Source of the DNA: Pythium myriotylum
Lineage: Eukaryota > Oomycota > Peronosporomycetes > Pythiales > Pythiaceae
Assembly (NCBI GenBank): GCA_023091665.1
Contig: JALJCQ010000007.1
Location: forward strand, 1,054,001-1,118,000
Length of the DNA stretch: 64,000 nt
Direction of reading: 5' to 3'
Positions 20,563 through 32,200 of the stretch are shown one piece after another (position 1 is the first letter of the stretch; each line of letters opens with the position of its first letter). The translations under genes were made by a program, and so were the position numbers. Below the pieces are notes generated by a model that was not told the DNA's origin, did not search any database, and saw nothing but the letters and a program-made list of their open reading frames with translations.

Positions 20563-21801
20563 ATGGGCTTCGCGCCCGTCGTGGAGGACCAGCAGTGGCG
20601 CCAGGAGCAGCAGCAGGCGGGCCAGGCGCCCCGTCCCACGCCCGAGCCCGCGACCGCGAGCGACGAGCATCCGCGGCTGCAGCGCTCGCGGCGCCTCCAG
20701 CGGCAGCGCATGGAGGAGGGCGGCGAGTCGGTCGCGGGCTTCTACCTGCAGCCCGTGCGTAGCTTCTTCCGCGCCTACCCGCATCTGCGCGAGTTCGCGT
20801 GCGGCGGCACGGCAGCCGCCATCAACATCGTGATCACGTTTCCACCCAACAAAGTCATGTTCCGCCAGCAGGTATCTTCCCCTCGCGCGGCGCGCTACCA
20901 CTGACCATGGCTCATTTACGTCGCTGTGGATGCGTGTGTGTGTGCGCGCGAATAGCTCTTTGGGATGAACACCTGGCAAGCGTATCGGAACGTGCAGAGC
21001 GAAGGCCTGGCGATGCTTTACCGAGGCGTGAAGCCGCCGCTCTTGCAGGCCGCGGTATCCAAGTCGCTCATGTTCGGCCTCTACAACTGGTATGACGAAG
21101 CGCTTGTGGCTCGCTTTGGAGACCGCACGGCGATCCATTTACTAGCGGCGTTTGCGTCCGGCTCTACAGAAGCCATTCTTACTCCATTCGAGGTGCAGTG
21201 TTCTTCTATCGAGATCTCTATAGCTCAGTGGCTCACGCGTTGTCCTCTGGATGCCACCAGCGCGCGCAAACGCTCTTACAGACTCCAAAATTCAACAAAG
21301 ATATCACAGGTGCGATTGACGCAATCGTCCATCTTAACAAATACGGCCTCCACGAGCACTATCGTGGTATCTCGGCGATACTCATGCGCAACGGGCCGGC
21401 CAACGTGCTTTTCTTTGGGTTGCGTGAGCCACTAAGAGATAGGTTTCCTCTTGGAGACTCGTCGAGTGCAATCATGTTCAATGACTTCATCAGCGGTGCT
21501 ATGCTCGGCGCTGTGATTAGCACAGTAACCTTCCCTATCAATGGTGAGTGGTCTTGCTGACACGATCAAAGCTGCAACTAAAACACTGACGGTCTGTTTG
21601 ATTGAAGTTGCCAGAACACGGATGCAGAGCATCTACGGTGAGCCATTCATTGGAGTGCTGGAGGCGCTGCGGCTGACCTACGAAGAGCGCGGGCACTCAA
21701 TCGCCCGTGTGTATCGTGGCGTCCATATGAACTTCTTCCGTTCGCTGCTTTCGTGGGGAATCATCAATTCAGCGTATGAGAAGCTCAAGGCGATCACATG
21801 A
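20563..21801 (+). CDS. SLC25A51-like mitochondrial NAD carrier (340 aa, 4 exons)
   Basis: Exons 20563-20871, 20956-21192, 21261-21543 and 21608-21801; introns are GT-AG and the joined frame is open. The product has the three-repeat mitochondrial carrier fold and specifically matches SLC25A51/52 (MCART1): CGGTAAAINIVITFPPNKV, then FRQQLFGMNTWQAY, STEAILTPFERAQTLLQ, FNDFISGAMLGAVISTVTFP joined to INVARTRMQS, and the ending RGVHMNFFRSLLSWGIINSA. The mammalian protein imports NAD+ into the matrix. The second intron boundary is supported by this alignment (TPFE|RAQTLLQ). The N-terminal 65 residues are Gln/Arg/Pro-rich and not part of the carrier fold. The orthology call rests on these motifs. Confidence 0.88.
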
Positions 21802-22040
21802 GCGAGAGAGCTGGAGAGCATAGCGAAAAACATAGAAGAAAGGTAATAATCCACTGTAGCAAATAGCATGACTCCGGTATCGTAACGCAACAGACCTTAG
21901 CTCGCCGGCCGAATGTGGGGCAACGCAAGCGGATTAAAGGTCCAAATAGAACACGATAGAACGACTCACAGAAATGTATGTTTTGATCGACTACGAGAAT
22001 CAGAGCGGATTACAAAGAGAGACCACGTTGGAAGTCCATC

Positions 22041-22625
22041 CTAGTAGCCGTAATCGCTGTAGCCATCGTAACTGTACTTGTCGTAGGCACCGTAGCCACC
22101 ATAGCCACCATGACCAAAAGCCTTGCTGTTGTGGCGCCGATTCTTCTTCCCATGGCCGTAATCACCATACCCACCGTAACCGTATTGGTCCTTGTTGCCA
22201 TAGCCTCCATATCCGTAGTAGTCCTTGTTGCCATAGCCGTAGTCATACACACCCTTGCCGTAGCCACTGCCGTAGCCACCACCGTATCCACCATAGCCAC
22301 CATAGCCACCATAGCCACCGTAGCCACCATAGCCACTGTAGCCACCATAGCCACCATAGCCACCATAGCCACTGTAGCCACCATAGCCACCATAGCCGCT
22401 GTAGCCATCTTTGTAGCCTTCAAGGACGTTGCTCGACACTCCAACATTCGCCGCCTCGTTGGCGCTCGTTGGTCGCGTCATACTCGTAGTAGACCTTGAA
22501 GTCGCAGCTTCAGCCGGTGTCGTAGCCTTTGTTGCTGATGCAGTCATAGACGTGGTCGACTGGGCAGCCGTGAGCCCCGCGAGCGTCGCAGTGGCACACA
22601 GTGCGATGGCCTTGGTCAACTGCAT
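22041..22625 (-). CDS. Secreted Gly/Tyr-rich repeat protein (194 aa)
   Basis: Start chosen at 22625, giving MQLTKAIALCATATLAGLTAA, a clean signal peptide (cleavage near residue 19-20). An upstream in-frame start would add 17 residues before the signal peptide and is less likely. After a Thr/Ser/Ala-rich stretch (possible O-glycosylation) comes a run of GYGGY/GYSGYGGY units at roughly 22260-22400, then a less regular part with GNKDYYGYGGYGNKDQYGYG, a basic HGKKNRRHNSK segment and a Tyr-rich end. Composition resembles glycine-rich structural or cell-wall proteins; function unknown. A decayed copy lies at 45467-45788. Confidence 0.8.
   Translation of the reverse strand: MQLTKAIALCATATLAGLTAAQSTTSMTASATKATTPAEAATSRSTTSMTRPTSANEAANVGVSSNVLEGYKDGYSGYGGYGGYSGYGGYGGYGGYSGYGGYGGYGGYGGYGGYGGGYGSGYGKGVYDYGYGNKDYYGYGGYGNKDQYGYGGYGDYGHGKKNRRHNSKAFGHGGYGGYGAYDKYSYDGYSDYGY
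22260..22400 (-). repeat. Coding repeat, (GYGGY)n
   Basis: Tandem 9-base units (ccatagcca/ccgtagcca on the plus strand) encode Gly-Tyr-Gly. Units vary at third positions, so the array is kept in frame and is not a pure microsatellite. Confidence 0.85.
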
Positions 22626-23123
22626 CGTGTCGGGTAATACGAGCGGGGAAGCTTGGGACTTCGGAAGAGAAGGCAAAAGGCCGAATGACGAGTTGAGGAG
22701 TCACACGGCGAGTGGCATTTGGGACTTCCGTGACGTCTTAGCGTGACAAGAGACCAAGAATTCTATCTTGGAACGAGAAGGACTGTGAGAGAGAAGCACG
22801 AGAGGATCAATCCATCGCATCAGTCATGCTTCGGGCATCCCATCACCTGGTGTAGTGTGAAGGGAAGAGGAGGCTACCTCAACATGTTACCGGACTTGTG
22901 GAACCTCGCACGTTGTCTTCCTACATGGCCGTTGAATTCTCTTGTCGGCAACAAAAGAAATACTGGCGAACAGGTTTGGAGCGTCCAAAGCACCTCCAGA
23001 CAGTGAGATGCGATAAATGCTTCCTTAGAAAGTCTCTAGGAGTTTCTAGATGAAGTTGTTTCTTTTAGCAAGGCCTCGTTCTATTCCTCTTGACAATGCA
23101 AGATACCTGGAACTATTCAACAT
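22626..23123. other. Intergenic region
   Basis: Holds the Gly/Tyr-rich gene's promoter (22674-22692) and the 3' flank of the insulysin gene. No further gene supported. Confidence 0.45.
22674..22692 (-). promoter_or_regulatory. Candidate oomycete Inr+FPR core promoter of the Gly/Tyr-rich gene
   Basis: On the minus strand the site reads ctcgtcattcggccttttg, close to the oomycete core element (Inr TCATTYY followed by CAWTTT). It lies about 50-65 bases before the ATG at 22625, a normal 5' leader length for oomycetes. Two positions deviate. Confidence 0.45.
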
Positions 23124-26100
23124 CTACAGCTTTGCTGATGCGACGGCTATAGCGAGGCCCTCGCGCGAGCGCTCTGGGAACAGTGGCATGCTACGCTTGA
23201 ACGAATCAATGTCGGTGATCTTGAAGATACGTTCACTCGATGACGGCACTGAGCTCGTGAGTGACAATGCAGCGAGCGAAGGTCCCACCGTGTTGACGAC
23301 GACGGGTGCACCACTCTCTAGTGTCACTAACTCATGCTTGTTCCCGTACAAATGTGTGCTAAGCTTGCTTCGCTTCTTGCTACCAACTGCAAAGTAAGTG
23401 TCGAAGAGATCAAGCAAGTCACTCTTCTGTAGCGTCTCGACCAATGCCGCGACTCGCTCTCGACGATCGAAGACGTAAGTCTCGCTGGAGATTTCCCTCC
23501 AGTATCGGGCACACTCTTCGGACTCGCGCTTCGGCTTTTCTACGAGGGCTTTCACCACCGCGTGAATATTCTTACGCCAAACGGTCGGAGTCATTTCAGT
23601 GATGATATCGCGGAAACTCGCAACAAAGAGCTCGACACGCTGGTCGAGCAATGGTGGTGACGCAACGTCGGATTGCAGGAGCACTCGGAAGTACTCAACT
23701 CCTTCCATTCGCAGCAGCCCGGAGAATACTAGGTACCCTAGCTGCTCCTGCGTACGCAACTGGTTGAAACATGGCTCTTTGAAGATGTGCGCGAAGAGCT
23801 CGAGGCGGGCACGAAGAACAAGTGACTCGCTGTCGAGCTGATACAGATTACAGATAGACGAGTTGACGTTTCCTGCGTTCCACTCCTTACGCTCAAAGCG
23901 ATACTCGATGGGCTCCACGAGCTGGATAACGCGCGACTTGACCCGTTGGCTTGGCAGCAAGCGGAGGCTCATACCCTCTCCACCAAAGAATGTGTCAACA
24001 ACCTTGTCGTGAACCAAGCGGGCTGTGGCTGGATCCGTGTTGCCGTAAATAAACGATTCCACAAAGACCTGCTGGAAGAGTTGCTGCGCGTGGTTGATCA
24101 TATCCGCGAGGGTGAGCCGCTGAATAGCGTCGATCTTTTCATCCACACTCCACTTAGAGACTTCTAGAATCAGCCCTGATGCGTAAACTGCGTGCTGGTA
24201 AGGCTCCTCAAGAAAGAAGTTTTCGTACAAGCGTTTGGTCCGATCCTTGATTCGGTCAAACATGGCCTGCTCGTATTTATGGTCGGGCTGAGCCATAGAC
24301 TGTAGCTGCTGGAGAATCTTGAATAGCAGGATCGAAAGCTTGTGTGAGAAACCGCCAACATGAACCTCAACTGATCGTGACCCGAAGTTGACATCATACT
24401 CCATACCGGCAAGCTCCGCATCGTACGAGTACTCTGTCAGCTCGTCTTTAAGATATCGCACAAGCAACCCACTTAACACGGCTTGGTAAGGAGTCGATGA
24501 GACGGCAGGAGAGTAGAACACAAAAGACATGTGGAGCTTAGGTTTGCGGAAATGAGTGTCGGCCTTGAACCACAATCGGCTGCGCTCATCGCCATGGAGA
24601 AGACGAGGTGGAGTCAGCACGTAGTCGGCTCCTGGATCCTCTGGTGGGGTGACAATACTGAAATCCGTACAAATGAACTCGTTCCGGTGGGGGAGAGCGA
24701 AGTGCTGGTTTGGTCCGACTGCCTGCCACCTGTTGAGAGACTCGGCGGATATTCCGCGCTCTGTGTACGGCGTTTTGTACCATCGCTCGATTGACTCAGT
24801 CTGGCCCTCAAATTTTTTGCTCACTACGGTGAGGCGCATTCGAGCAGGTGTCAGCATGTCCAAGATACGCTGAACATGTGCTGCGTCGTACTCGTACAAC
24901 AAGTAGCCCCCCGAGACGACGTGTTGGCGCGGGTACTTGTGCATGACACCGGCGAGGTAACTTGTGTAGCTAATGGGGGTTTCTTTGCTCTTGAAGCGGA
25001 ATTCCACGAGCGCAACGTCTTTGGTCTCCTCGAAAATCCACGGCTCAAACGGAGCACTTTTCTGCAGCAAATGCACATACTGGTATATCGCGGTGACGAC
25101 GTCGTCCACGTGCTCGATTCCTTCTTCTGTAGCTTCTACTTTGACCGTGAACAGGCCCCAATCCTCGTTATCCCGACTAAGCCCGGACGAAAGCCCGTTA
25201 GCCCACTTCTTCGCCTTCAGGAAGCTCAAGATCGAGCCTTTACCTTCGTGACCCATAAGGTGCGACAAGATGCGGCTAGGCTTCGTCAAATGTTGCCAAT
25301 ACAAAGACGGGAGTGGCCATGCAACCTCGATGATGCGCAGGTCCTTGACAGGAGCAACAAGCACCTCGCGAGCAAGTCTGCTCTCATCATAGGGCACGAT
25401 ACCTTCACCGAATGTTGGGAAGCTTCTGCCCGTGGTCTTAATGCCCGAGAAGAGATCTGTGGCCCACTGTTTCAGAGTCGTGAGATCTTCCTTGCCGTAG
25501 ATCACGAGTTTCATGATGCTCGCTGAGTAATACGTCGCATGGAATTCGAGCAATGCCTTGCGCACGTCAATGCCCTGCGCTTTTGGCGTGTGGCCAAGCG
25601 TCTCGATGTTGCCTGTGCCAAACTTGTGGAATGGGTGCGCGGGGTTTGCGAGGCTCTTTTGCAGCTGGTACAGCCGGCGGTGATCATTTTGGAGGTTCTT
25701 GGCGTTCTCCGAATTGACTGCGTTCATTTCTCGCTCGGTCGCGCTCGGTGTGAAGAGAGGCGCGATGAAGAACTGCGCAAAGCGGTCCAGCGCCTCGTGG
25801 AGATGGTCACTCAGCACGTCAAAGTAGTAGTTGGTGTGCATCTGAGATGTGGACGCATTACTTCGACCCGAGTGCGCGCTCAAGAACTGCTTGTAGCTGT
25901 TCTCGTCCGGATACTTTTGCGTCCCGAGAAAGAGCATGTGCTCGAGGAAGTGCGCGAGTCCAGGCAGTTCCTCGGGGTCACTTTGGTGCCCGACGTGGAC
26001 GTCCATGGCGGCCGAGGCCTTCTCAGTCTTGGGGTCCGAGATCACAAGCACATGGAGTTGGTTTGGCAGCTCCACATAGTCGTACTTGCGGTCGTCTAGC

Positions 26101-26159
26101 GCCGAGATCTCTATGCCGTTGCACAGCACGACCGACGTCGAGGGTGCAGGAGTTGTCAT
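23124..26159 (-). CDS. IDE: Insulin-degrading enzyme, M16A metallopeptidase (1011 aa)
   Basis: Single exon, length very close to human IDE (1019). The inverted zinc motif HFLEH is at residues 70-74 (GLAHFLEHMLFLGTQKYPDE), with the downstream glutamates in NAVNSENAKNLQ. The substrate-clamp region has NASTSQMHTNYYFDV, and the C-terminal half keeps CFNQLRTQEQLGYLVFSG, the conserved inactive-domain segment that shapes the chamber. Insulysins cleave small amyloidogenic and signalling peptides inside a closed clam-shell. No signal peptide is seen, so it is probably cytosolic. The C-terminus ends SAKL, resembling a type 1 peroxisomal targeting signal; mammalian IDE also ends AKL. Divergent from the EDR2-type gene (375-base gap). 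Confidence 0.95.
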   Translation of the reverse strand: MTTPAPSTSVVLCNGIEISALDDRKYDYVELPNQLHVLVISDPKTEKASAAMDVHVGHQSDPEELPGLAHFLEHMLFLGTQKYPDENSYKQFLSAHSGRSNASTSQMHTNYYFDVLSDHLHEALDRFAQFFIAPLFTPSATEREMNAVNSENAKNLQNDHRRLYQLQKSLANPAHPFHKFGTGNIETLGHTPKAQGIDVRKALLEFHATYYSASIMKLVIYGKEDLTTLKQWATDLFSGIKTTGRSFPTFGEGIVPYDESRLAREVLVAPVKDLRIIEVAWPLPSLYWQHLTKPSRILSHLMGHEGKGSILSFLKAKKWANGLSSGLSRDNEDWGLFTVKVEATEEGIEHVDDVVTAIYQYVHLLQKSAPFEPWIFEETKDVALVEFRFKSKETPISYTSYLAGVMHKYPRQHVVSGGYLLYEYDAAHVQRILDMLTPARMRLTVVSKKFEGQTESIERWYKTPYTERGISAESLNRWQAVGPNQHFALPHRNEFICTDFSIVTPPEDPGADYVLTPPRLLHGDERSRLWFKADTHFRKPKLHMSFVFYSPAVSSTPYQAVLSGLLVRYLKDELTEYSYDAELAGMEYDVNFGSRSVEVHVGGFSHKLSILLFKILQQLQSMAQPDHKYEQAMFDRIKDRTKRLYENFFLEEPYQHAVYASGLILEVSKWSVDEKIDAIQRLTLADMINHAQQLFQQVFVESFIYGNTDPATARLVHDKVVDTFFGGEGMSLRLLPSQRVKSRVIQLVEPIEYRFERKEWNAGNVNSSICNLYQLDSESLVLRARLELFAHIFKEPCFNQLRTQEQLGYLVFSGLLRMEGVEYFRVLLQSDVASPPLLDQRVELFVASFRDIITEMTPTVWRKNIHAVVKALVEKPKRESEECARYWREISSETYVFDRRERVAALVETLQKSDLLDLFDTYFAVGSKKRSKLSTHLYGNKHELVTLESGAPVVVNTVGPSLAALSLTSSVPSSSERIFKITDIDSFKRSMPLFPERSREGLAIAVASAKL

Positions 26160-26534
26160 CGGAATTGGGGCTTGGTGAGGAGATCTCGTTCAAGGATGGC
26201 CCCCCGACCAGTCCAATACGCGCTTCTACAGGGGGCATCCCACACTGTGTCTATGGGTCACCGTCACTCCTATCTCATCTGTTTGAAGAGGTGTTCAACT
26301 TTAACAATGTACCGTTTTGCTGGTACGTGTCCCTCTTTGAAGCTGGCACCAGCCTCACGGCATCACGCGTGGGGCGCGGGAGACAAGCCACGAAGGAAGG
26401 ACGGAAGGAAGAAGGAGACGCCACTGCAGCCACGACACCCATCGTCCTGCCCGACGCCTCGCACCCGAGAACCGCTCGCGTCGTTGGCCCGACTCCCTTC
26501 GTTTATTAGTCAGGAGAAGATTACGCCTTGCGAC
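26160..26534. other. Divergent intergenic region (IDE / START-EDR2)
   Basis: Shared 5' region of two divergent genes. No additional gene or clear core promoter was recognised. Confidence 0.4.
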
Positions 26535-28655
26535 ATGAGCTCCAGCGACAGCAATGCCGACTTTCGTCGCGGCGCGCCGGTGTCGCCGCGGTCGCCGACG
26601 GCTCAGAACGCGAGTGGCTTCGCGAGAGAAGGCCTCTCGGTCATGACGAGCACCACGACGGTCCAAGCGACCTCGGCCGTGGACACCAAGGGCTCCCCAC
26701 TGCAGACAGTCAAGCGCCTAAGCGGCAACGTCGGCACGAGCCAAGCGGCGCGCGCGTCGGCGACCGTGGCGACGGCCTCGACTGGGAACTCGGACGTCCC
26801 AAGCACGATCAAGCTGCTGAGCGAGATGGAAAAGTCGTGGTCGATGTTCTCGGCCAACTGGAAGGTCGTGGATCTGTTCGCCGGCTTGCAGATTTGGCAG
26901 GAGCAGCCGAGTGAGGCGCCGTCCTCGGAGCCGCTCAACAGCCTCTTCCTGTCGACCACATCAGCCGGTGTGATCGCGTTTGTGGCTGCGAGCATCGGTG
27001 GTGGCGGTGTCGTCGTGGCCGTGCTGCTTAGCGCGGCTGTGGTGCTCGGCACGCTGTGGACCATGACTGCTGCGCGCGCAAAGGGCGAAGTCCCGTGCTT
27101 CAAGGTGCTCAAGACCGTCGATGGCTCACCCTCGGAGATCTTCATGTACCTCATGAACATCAAGAACTACCCCATGTACGTCCTCTTGACAGCGCGCTTG
27201 GCGATTACAAATGCTGACTAGTGACTGTTTGCTTGCAGCTGGGACGCATCGATTGAGCGCGCCAGTGTTATCCACACGATCGATGACCATTCGGACATTA
27301 TCCACATCGTTTACCGCCCTGTGTGGATCTGGCCAGTGTACGTAGCGAATTGTCGAACGGCTAAGACTAGGACTAACGGTTTCGGCTGTTCAGGTGGATC
27401 GCTCCGCGTGACGTTTGCCTTCTCCGCTATTGGCGACGTACCGAAGACGGGTCGTATGTAATCTGCCTTCAGAGCACCGTACACCCGGAATGCCCTTCAA
27501 CCCACGTCATGGTGCGTGCAAAGTGCAACGGCGGGGGCTTCATTATCTCTCCGCGCAGCCAAACTGTGAGTGCGCAACCTGATGAGCTGTCTTCTCTCGT
27601 GACCCATGTCGTTCACATCGATCCACTGGGGTACGTGTTCTACCTGAAAGAGTTGCGAGCGTTCGATGTGACTCAGCGTTTGCTATCATCTCAGATGGGA
27701 GAGCAAGATGCTCCAGCGATTTAATTACATCGACATGTACCTACGTCCACATGTCCTCGCGCTGAGCGGGCTACAAGATGTCATGGAAGCACGAAAGTAT
27801 GTGTGTCCAAACATCACCGAGGAGTTTGCTTCGGTTGCGGGATCGACCGATCAATTGTCTTCCGAATTGGGATTGGCTCACAGTGAAGACGGCAATGGCG
27901 AGCTCAAGACTTCCGGTGGAGCGGCTCAGCTACCGTTGAAGGAGTTTCCATGCAACGTGCCTCGTGCGATGTGGACCGAACCAGATGGGACGACTATGCT
28001 CGTCCGTGGGCCTGACTATTTGACCGATCGCCGTAAGATCCCGTCCGCTCCACCGGCATTCCGACTTGTCGGTGTCGATCTTTTCCAATCAAACATGGCT
28101 ATTGAAAACATTGCTTCACGACCAGACAACATTGTGCAGCAAGAAGTCAAGCGTCACGAAGCTGAAGGCACTGAAATGCCGTTCACGTTCGTGATCAACT
28201 TTGTGGTGCCAGGTTCTCCTCGGCTGAACCTCGTGCTTTATTACCAATCACCTCATCCATCGATTTTGAACGATGACACGCCGTTTGCTGAACTCATGAG
28301 CGATTTCTTGGATGGCTCTGAGGACTTCCGAAATGAACGCTTCAAGCTGATTCCATGCATTGTCGAAGGCAGTTTTATCGTGCGTCAGGCAGTTGGCTCT
28401 ACGCCGGCCATTATTGGCAAGAAATTGCGCCAGCCGTGCTTCCGAACGAAGCACTACTTCGAATTAGACGTTGATATCGGTTCTTCGGCCGTCGCGAACC
28501 GTGTCGTTGGTCTCGTATCAGGATACACAAAGAAGCTCGTGATTGACATGGGCTTCGTGCTTGAAGGGCAGCGAAACGAAGAACTGCCAGAGCGTCTATT
28601 TGGCAGCTGTCGACTCGTGCACATCGATTTGTCGATTGCCAAGAGGCTGGACTGA
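26535..28655 (+). CDS. START plus EDR2_C (DUF1336) protein with N-terminal hydrophobic segments (645 aa, 4 exons)
   Basis: Exons 26535-27175, 27239-27337, 27394-27630 and 27695-28655, all GT-AG introns, with the joined frame open. Residues about 140-185 contain two hydrophobic stretches (SAGVIAFVAASIGGGGVVVA, then VLLSAAVVLGTLWTM), a likely membrane hairpin. A START domain follows (EIFMYLMNIKNYPM|WDASIERASV|HTIDDHSDIIHIV, spanning the first intron). The C-terminal 230 residues are EDR2_C: GVDLFQSN, FVINFVVPGSPRLNLVLYY, RFKLIPCIVEGSFIVRQAVG, DVDIGSSAVANRVVGLVSGY and VLEGQRNEELPERLFG. Plant EDR2 has PH-START-DUF1336 and negatively regulates defence-linked cell death; here a membrane hairpin replaces the PH domain. 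Lipid ligand unknown. Confidence 0.88.
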
Positions 28656-29262
28656 GCGAGAGGCGTGCCCCTGGTGCATGACAAGAGAAAATAGATGGAT
28701 TACATGTGCTAGAAGTGTGAGTCCTCTCAGTGACCACCATGTATATGCCTACTCGTCTTCATTCTTTAGAATGATAGTTTCGCTTCACAGACTTCCTCCC
28801 TTCCTGTCGAGGCGTCCGAACACTCACCTAATTTCATGAAGACTGGCTGCAGACTCTTCGTCTCCCATCAAATCATTTGTCTTCACACATTCATGTAGAC
28901 ATCGGTGATTGACGTGGTGTGGTTGGTGAGTTTTGGCATTGGTAAGCGTACAGTATGTTGTGGATAGCTTCCTTGGAATCTATGCGTCGCCTTCGATTCC
29001 ACGCTTGTTCCTACGGTGCACAGTGTGGGAGCCGCTGACGACGCAAAGCAGAGCTACGGCTTGTTAGCTTCTCGAAGAGCCCACACTTTCCCTAATGTGT
29101 GGCAATACTACCCAACCTTCTACTGCACAGTGCTATCAGTAACGAGAAAGTCTGTTGGGAGCAGTGCGAAGTCGTATTAAAGCACAATGGCAATTAAGTC
29201 CACCCACTAGAAGTGACGAGTGCCCATGTCACAGTACCACATGCATGTTATCTTCTAGCACG
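28656..29262. other. Intergenic region
   Basis: Between the convergent EDR2-type gene and ABCC gene A. No coding potential recognised and no obvious repeat. Confidence 0.45.
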
Positions 29263-32200
29263 TTACGCAAACGCACCGTCCTGGGCTACAGCTTCACCAC
29301 CGCTACCCTGCAAGAACTTCTCCAGGTACCCTCCCTCCTGCATCAACTCGAAGAAGTGACCCGAACCTTTCTTCACCAACTCCGCAGGCGACGCGAACTC
29401 CACCATCTCGCCACTCTCCAACACCAAGATACGATCCGAGTCCAAGATCGTGTCCAATCGATGCGCGATCGTCAGCACCGTCGAGTCGGCGAACGCCTCG
29501 CGGATCACTCGCTGCAGCTTCTGGTCGGTCTCGTGGTCGATGGCGGCCGTGGCCTCGTCGAAGATCACGATGCGAGACTGACGCAGCAGCGCGCGAGCCA
29601 TGCACAGCATCTGGCGCTCGCCCACGCTGAAGTTCTCTCCGTTCTCTTCCACGGCACACTCGAGTTTCTTTTCGTCGTTGCTGATGCGGTCGCTGAGACC
29701 AACGCGGTGGATGGAGCTCCACAGCTCGTCGTCTGTGTACTCGTTGAACGGGTCGAGGTAAGCGCGCAGCGGACCCTTGAACAGCACTGGGTTTTGTGGG
29801 ATGATCGATAGTTTCTCACGGAGAGTGGTGAGACCAAGCTTGCCTACGTTGACCCCGTCAATGCTGATGGTGCCACCCGCAAGTTCGTTGATCCGGAAGA
29901 GCGCCATGGTGAGACTGGATTTACCAGCACCCGTACGACCGACGATACCGATCTTCTGTCCGCCGTCGATGTGGAAGGTGAGGTCTCGAAGGACGAGCTT
30001 GTCGTTCTCTTTGTATCGGAAGGAGACACGATCGAAAGCAATGGAGCCGTTGGATGGCCATTCAGGATGTTTGGGAGGATCGACGGACGGGATGCGACCA
30101 GCTGCTTCTTGCGGGATGTCAATGTACTCTTGCATCCGCTCAGGGCCAACCATGATAGTTTCGACGCGAGTGAGAGCCTGTACGATCTGCTCCAGATTTT
30201 GTGATACCTTCAAGGCATACGAGAAAGCAAGACCGATCACTGCTGCACTCAGTTCATCGTGAAGAAGCACGAGAGAACCAGTCACAATGAGGACAAGTGC
30301 ACTTCCCAGCAGCTGGATGCGGAGCGAGAACCACTGCGAGACGCACAGCTGCGCGTACCAAATCTTGTTGGCGTCATCAAGTTTGTCGAAGTTTGAGGAC
30401 TTGAAACGCTCGAGTTGCTCGGGGCCGAATGCACGTAGGACGGAACCTCCGTCCACTGATTCTGACAAATGGTTGAGCACAGGCGCTTGCGACGTTCGAG
30501 TTAGTCGTTGGAGTTCGCGTGCCGGCTGAATGTAAAATGATCCGATGCTGGAATAGAGGTATACCACCGGAAGCAAGAAGATACCTTTCCACTGAATCAC
30601 GGCAGCAGCTGTGATAGCACTACTTCCGACGGAGAAGACTTGAGCAAACAACGTTCCAAACGAAAATGGCACACCAGCGTCGACCATGGACACATCGCTG
30701 CCGTAACGAGTGAGGATGCGACCGATCGGGTTGGCGTCGAAGAAGCGCATCGGCGCGTGCATCAGTGACTGCGTCATTCGATCGAAGAGATACTTGGCCG
30801 CCTTCAATCCGTACCACGTAATCATCAGTGTACGCACCAACACCATGAATGCTGACGCCAGGCCCAAAGCAGAGTAGACACCCAAACGGTACGCCGTGGA
30901 CATTTCCGATGAGGCCGGTTTGTTTTCACCAGCGTTGTTCATAGTGACGCTGTCGCTGGACCAACTGCCGAGCCAGAAATCACTCGACACTTGCAACACT
31001 TGCCAGATAACCTGCGACAATACGATGATAGCAACGACGGGGAACCCGCCGACAGCACGGTAGTATCCAGCAAACACGTGACGACCGACTCGGCCTTCGG
31101 AACGAGCTTCTTCATGGATCAGTTTGCCCTTCTCCGCTGCTATCTTGTCATCATCGTCAGCCTTGTTTACGTTCGACAATGGAGTGTGTCCAGGGTTCCG
31201 GTCATCCTCAGCCGCACCATCCCCGTTATTGCTGAACATGGTCATGGCAATATTTGGCTCTTTGAATGGAGAAGCGAGCGCCATCTCATGATTCAACTGT
31301 GAGACCTCTTCGTACGTCGGCAACTCTGACTCGATCACCGTCGACGCGCCAACGTCCACTGTAGTCTCCTCATAGGACCGAGTCACAAACGAATGCGCAG
31401 GTAATGGCGACACCAAAGGTTGGTACGTCGGACGCGCCAACGACTTACGAGTCTCCACCAAAGTGCCGCTCTCATCGATCGTCACCGCATGCGTCACGTG
31501 CTCCGATGCGATGATCTCCGGGTTGTGCGTCACCAAGATGATCGTCTTATCGCGCAACAAGCTCAGCAGACACTTCTGGAAGATCTCGTTCTGCACGATC
31601 GCATCCACGGCCGACAACGGCGAGTCCAAGAGATAGATGCTGGCGTCGCTGTAGCACGCTCGAGCGAGAGCGATGCGAGCCTTCTGGCCTCCCGACACGT
31701 TCACGCCTCGCTCGCCGATCTCGGTCATGTCTCCAGCCGGAAGCGTCTGCAGATCCTGCGTGAGTGCACACGCGTCGACGATCTTGTTGTACTTCTTGCG
31801 GTCGAACGGCTGGCCGAAGAGGATGTTGTCGCGCACCGTCATGTTCTGGATCCACGGCTGCTGCGAGCAGTACGCGATGCTGCCTCCGACGTAGACGGAT
31901 CCGCTGTGCTTGACCATCTCTCCAAGCAGGGCGGAGCACAAGGACGACTTGCCACATCCGACGGTGCCGTGGACGACGTAGAAGTCGCCGGCCTTGACCT
32001 CGAGGTTGATGTTGCGCAGCACGGTGTTGGTCGGGTCCCATCCGAACGACGCGTTTTCGACTGATACGATGACGTTTTTGCGGGAGTATGCTGCAGCTCG
32101 AGGATCAGTGGCCGTGAGCACGTTGGTTTCGTCGATCTCCGACATATCGAGGAACTCGGCTACACGCTCGAGTGCGACTTTGGACTGGATAAACATTGTG

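Noticed and set aside
22260..22400. Non-coding minisatellite or CRISPR-like array
   Set aside because: The 9-base units stay in frame with a signal-peptide protein and vary at third positions. No spacers exist and the genome is eukaryotic.
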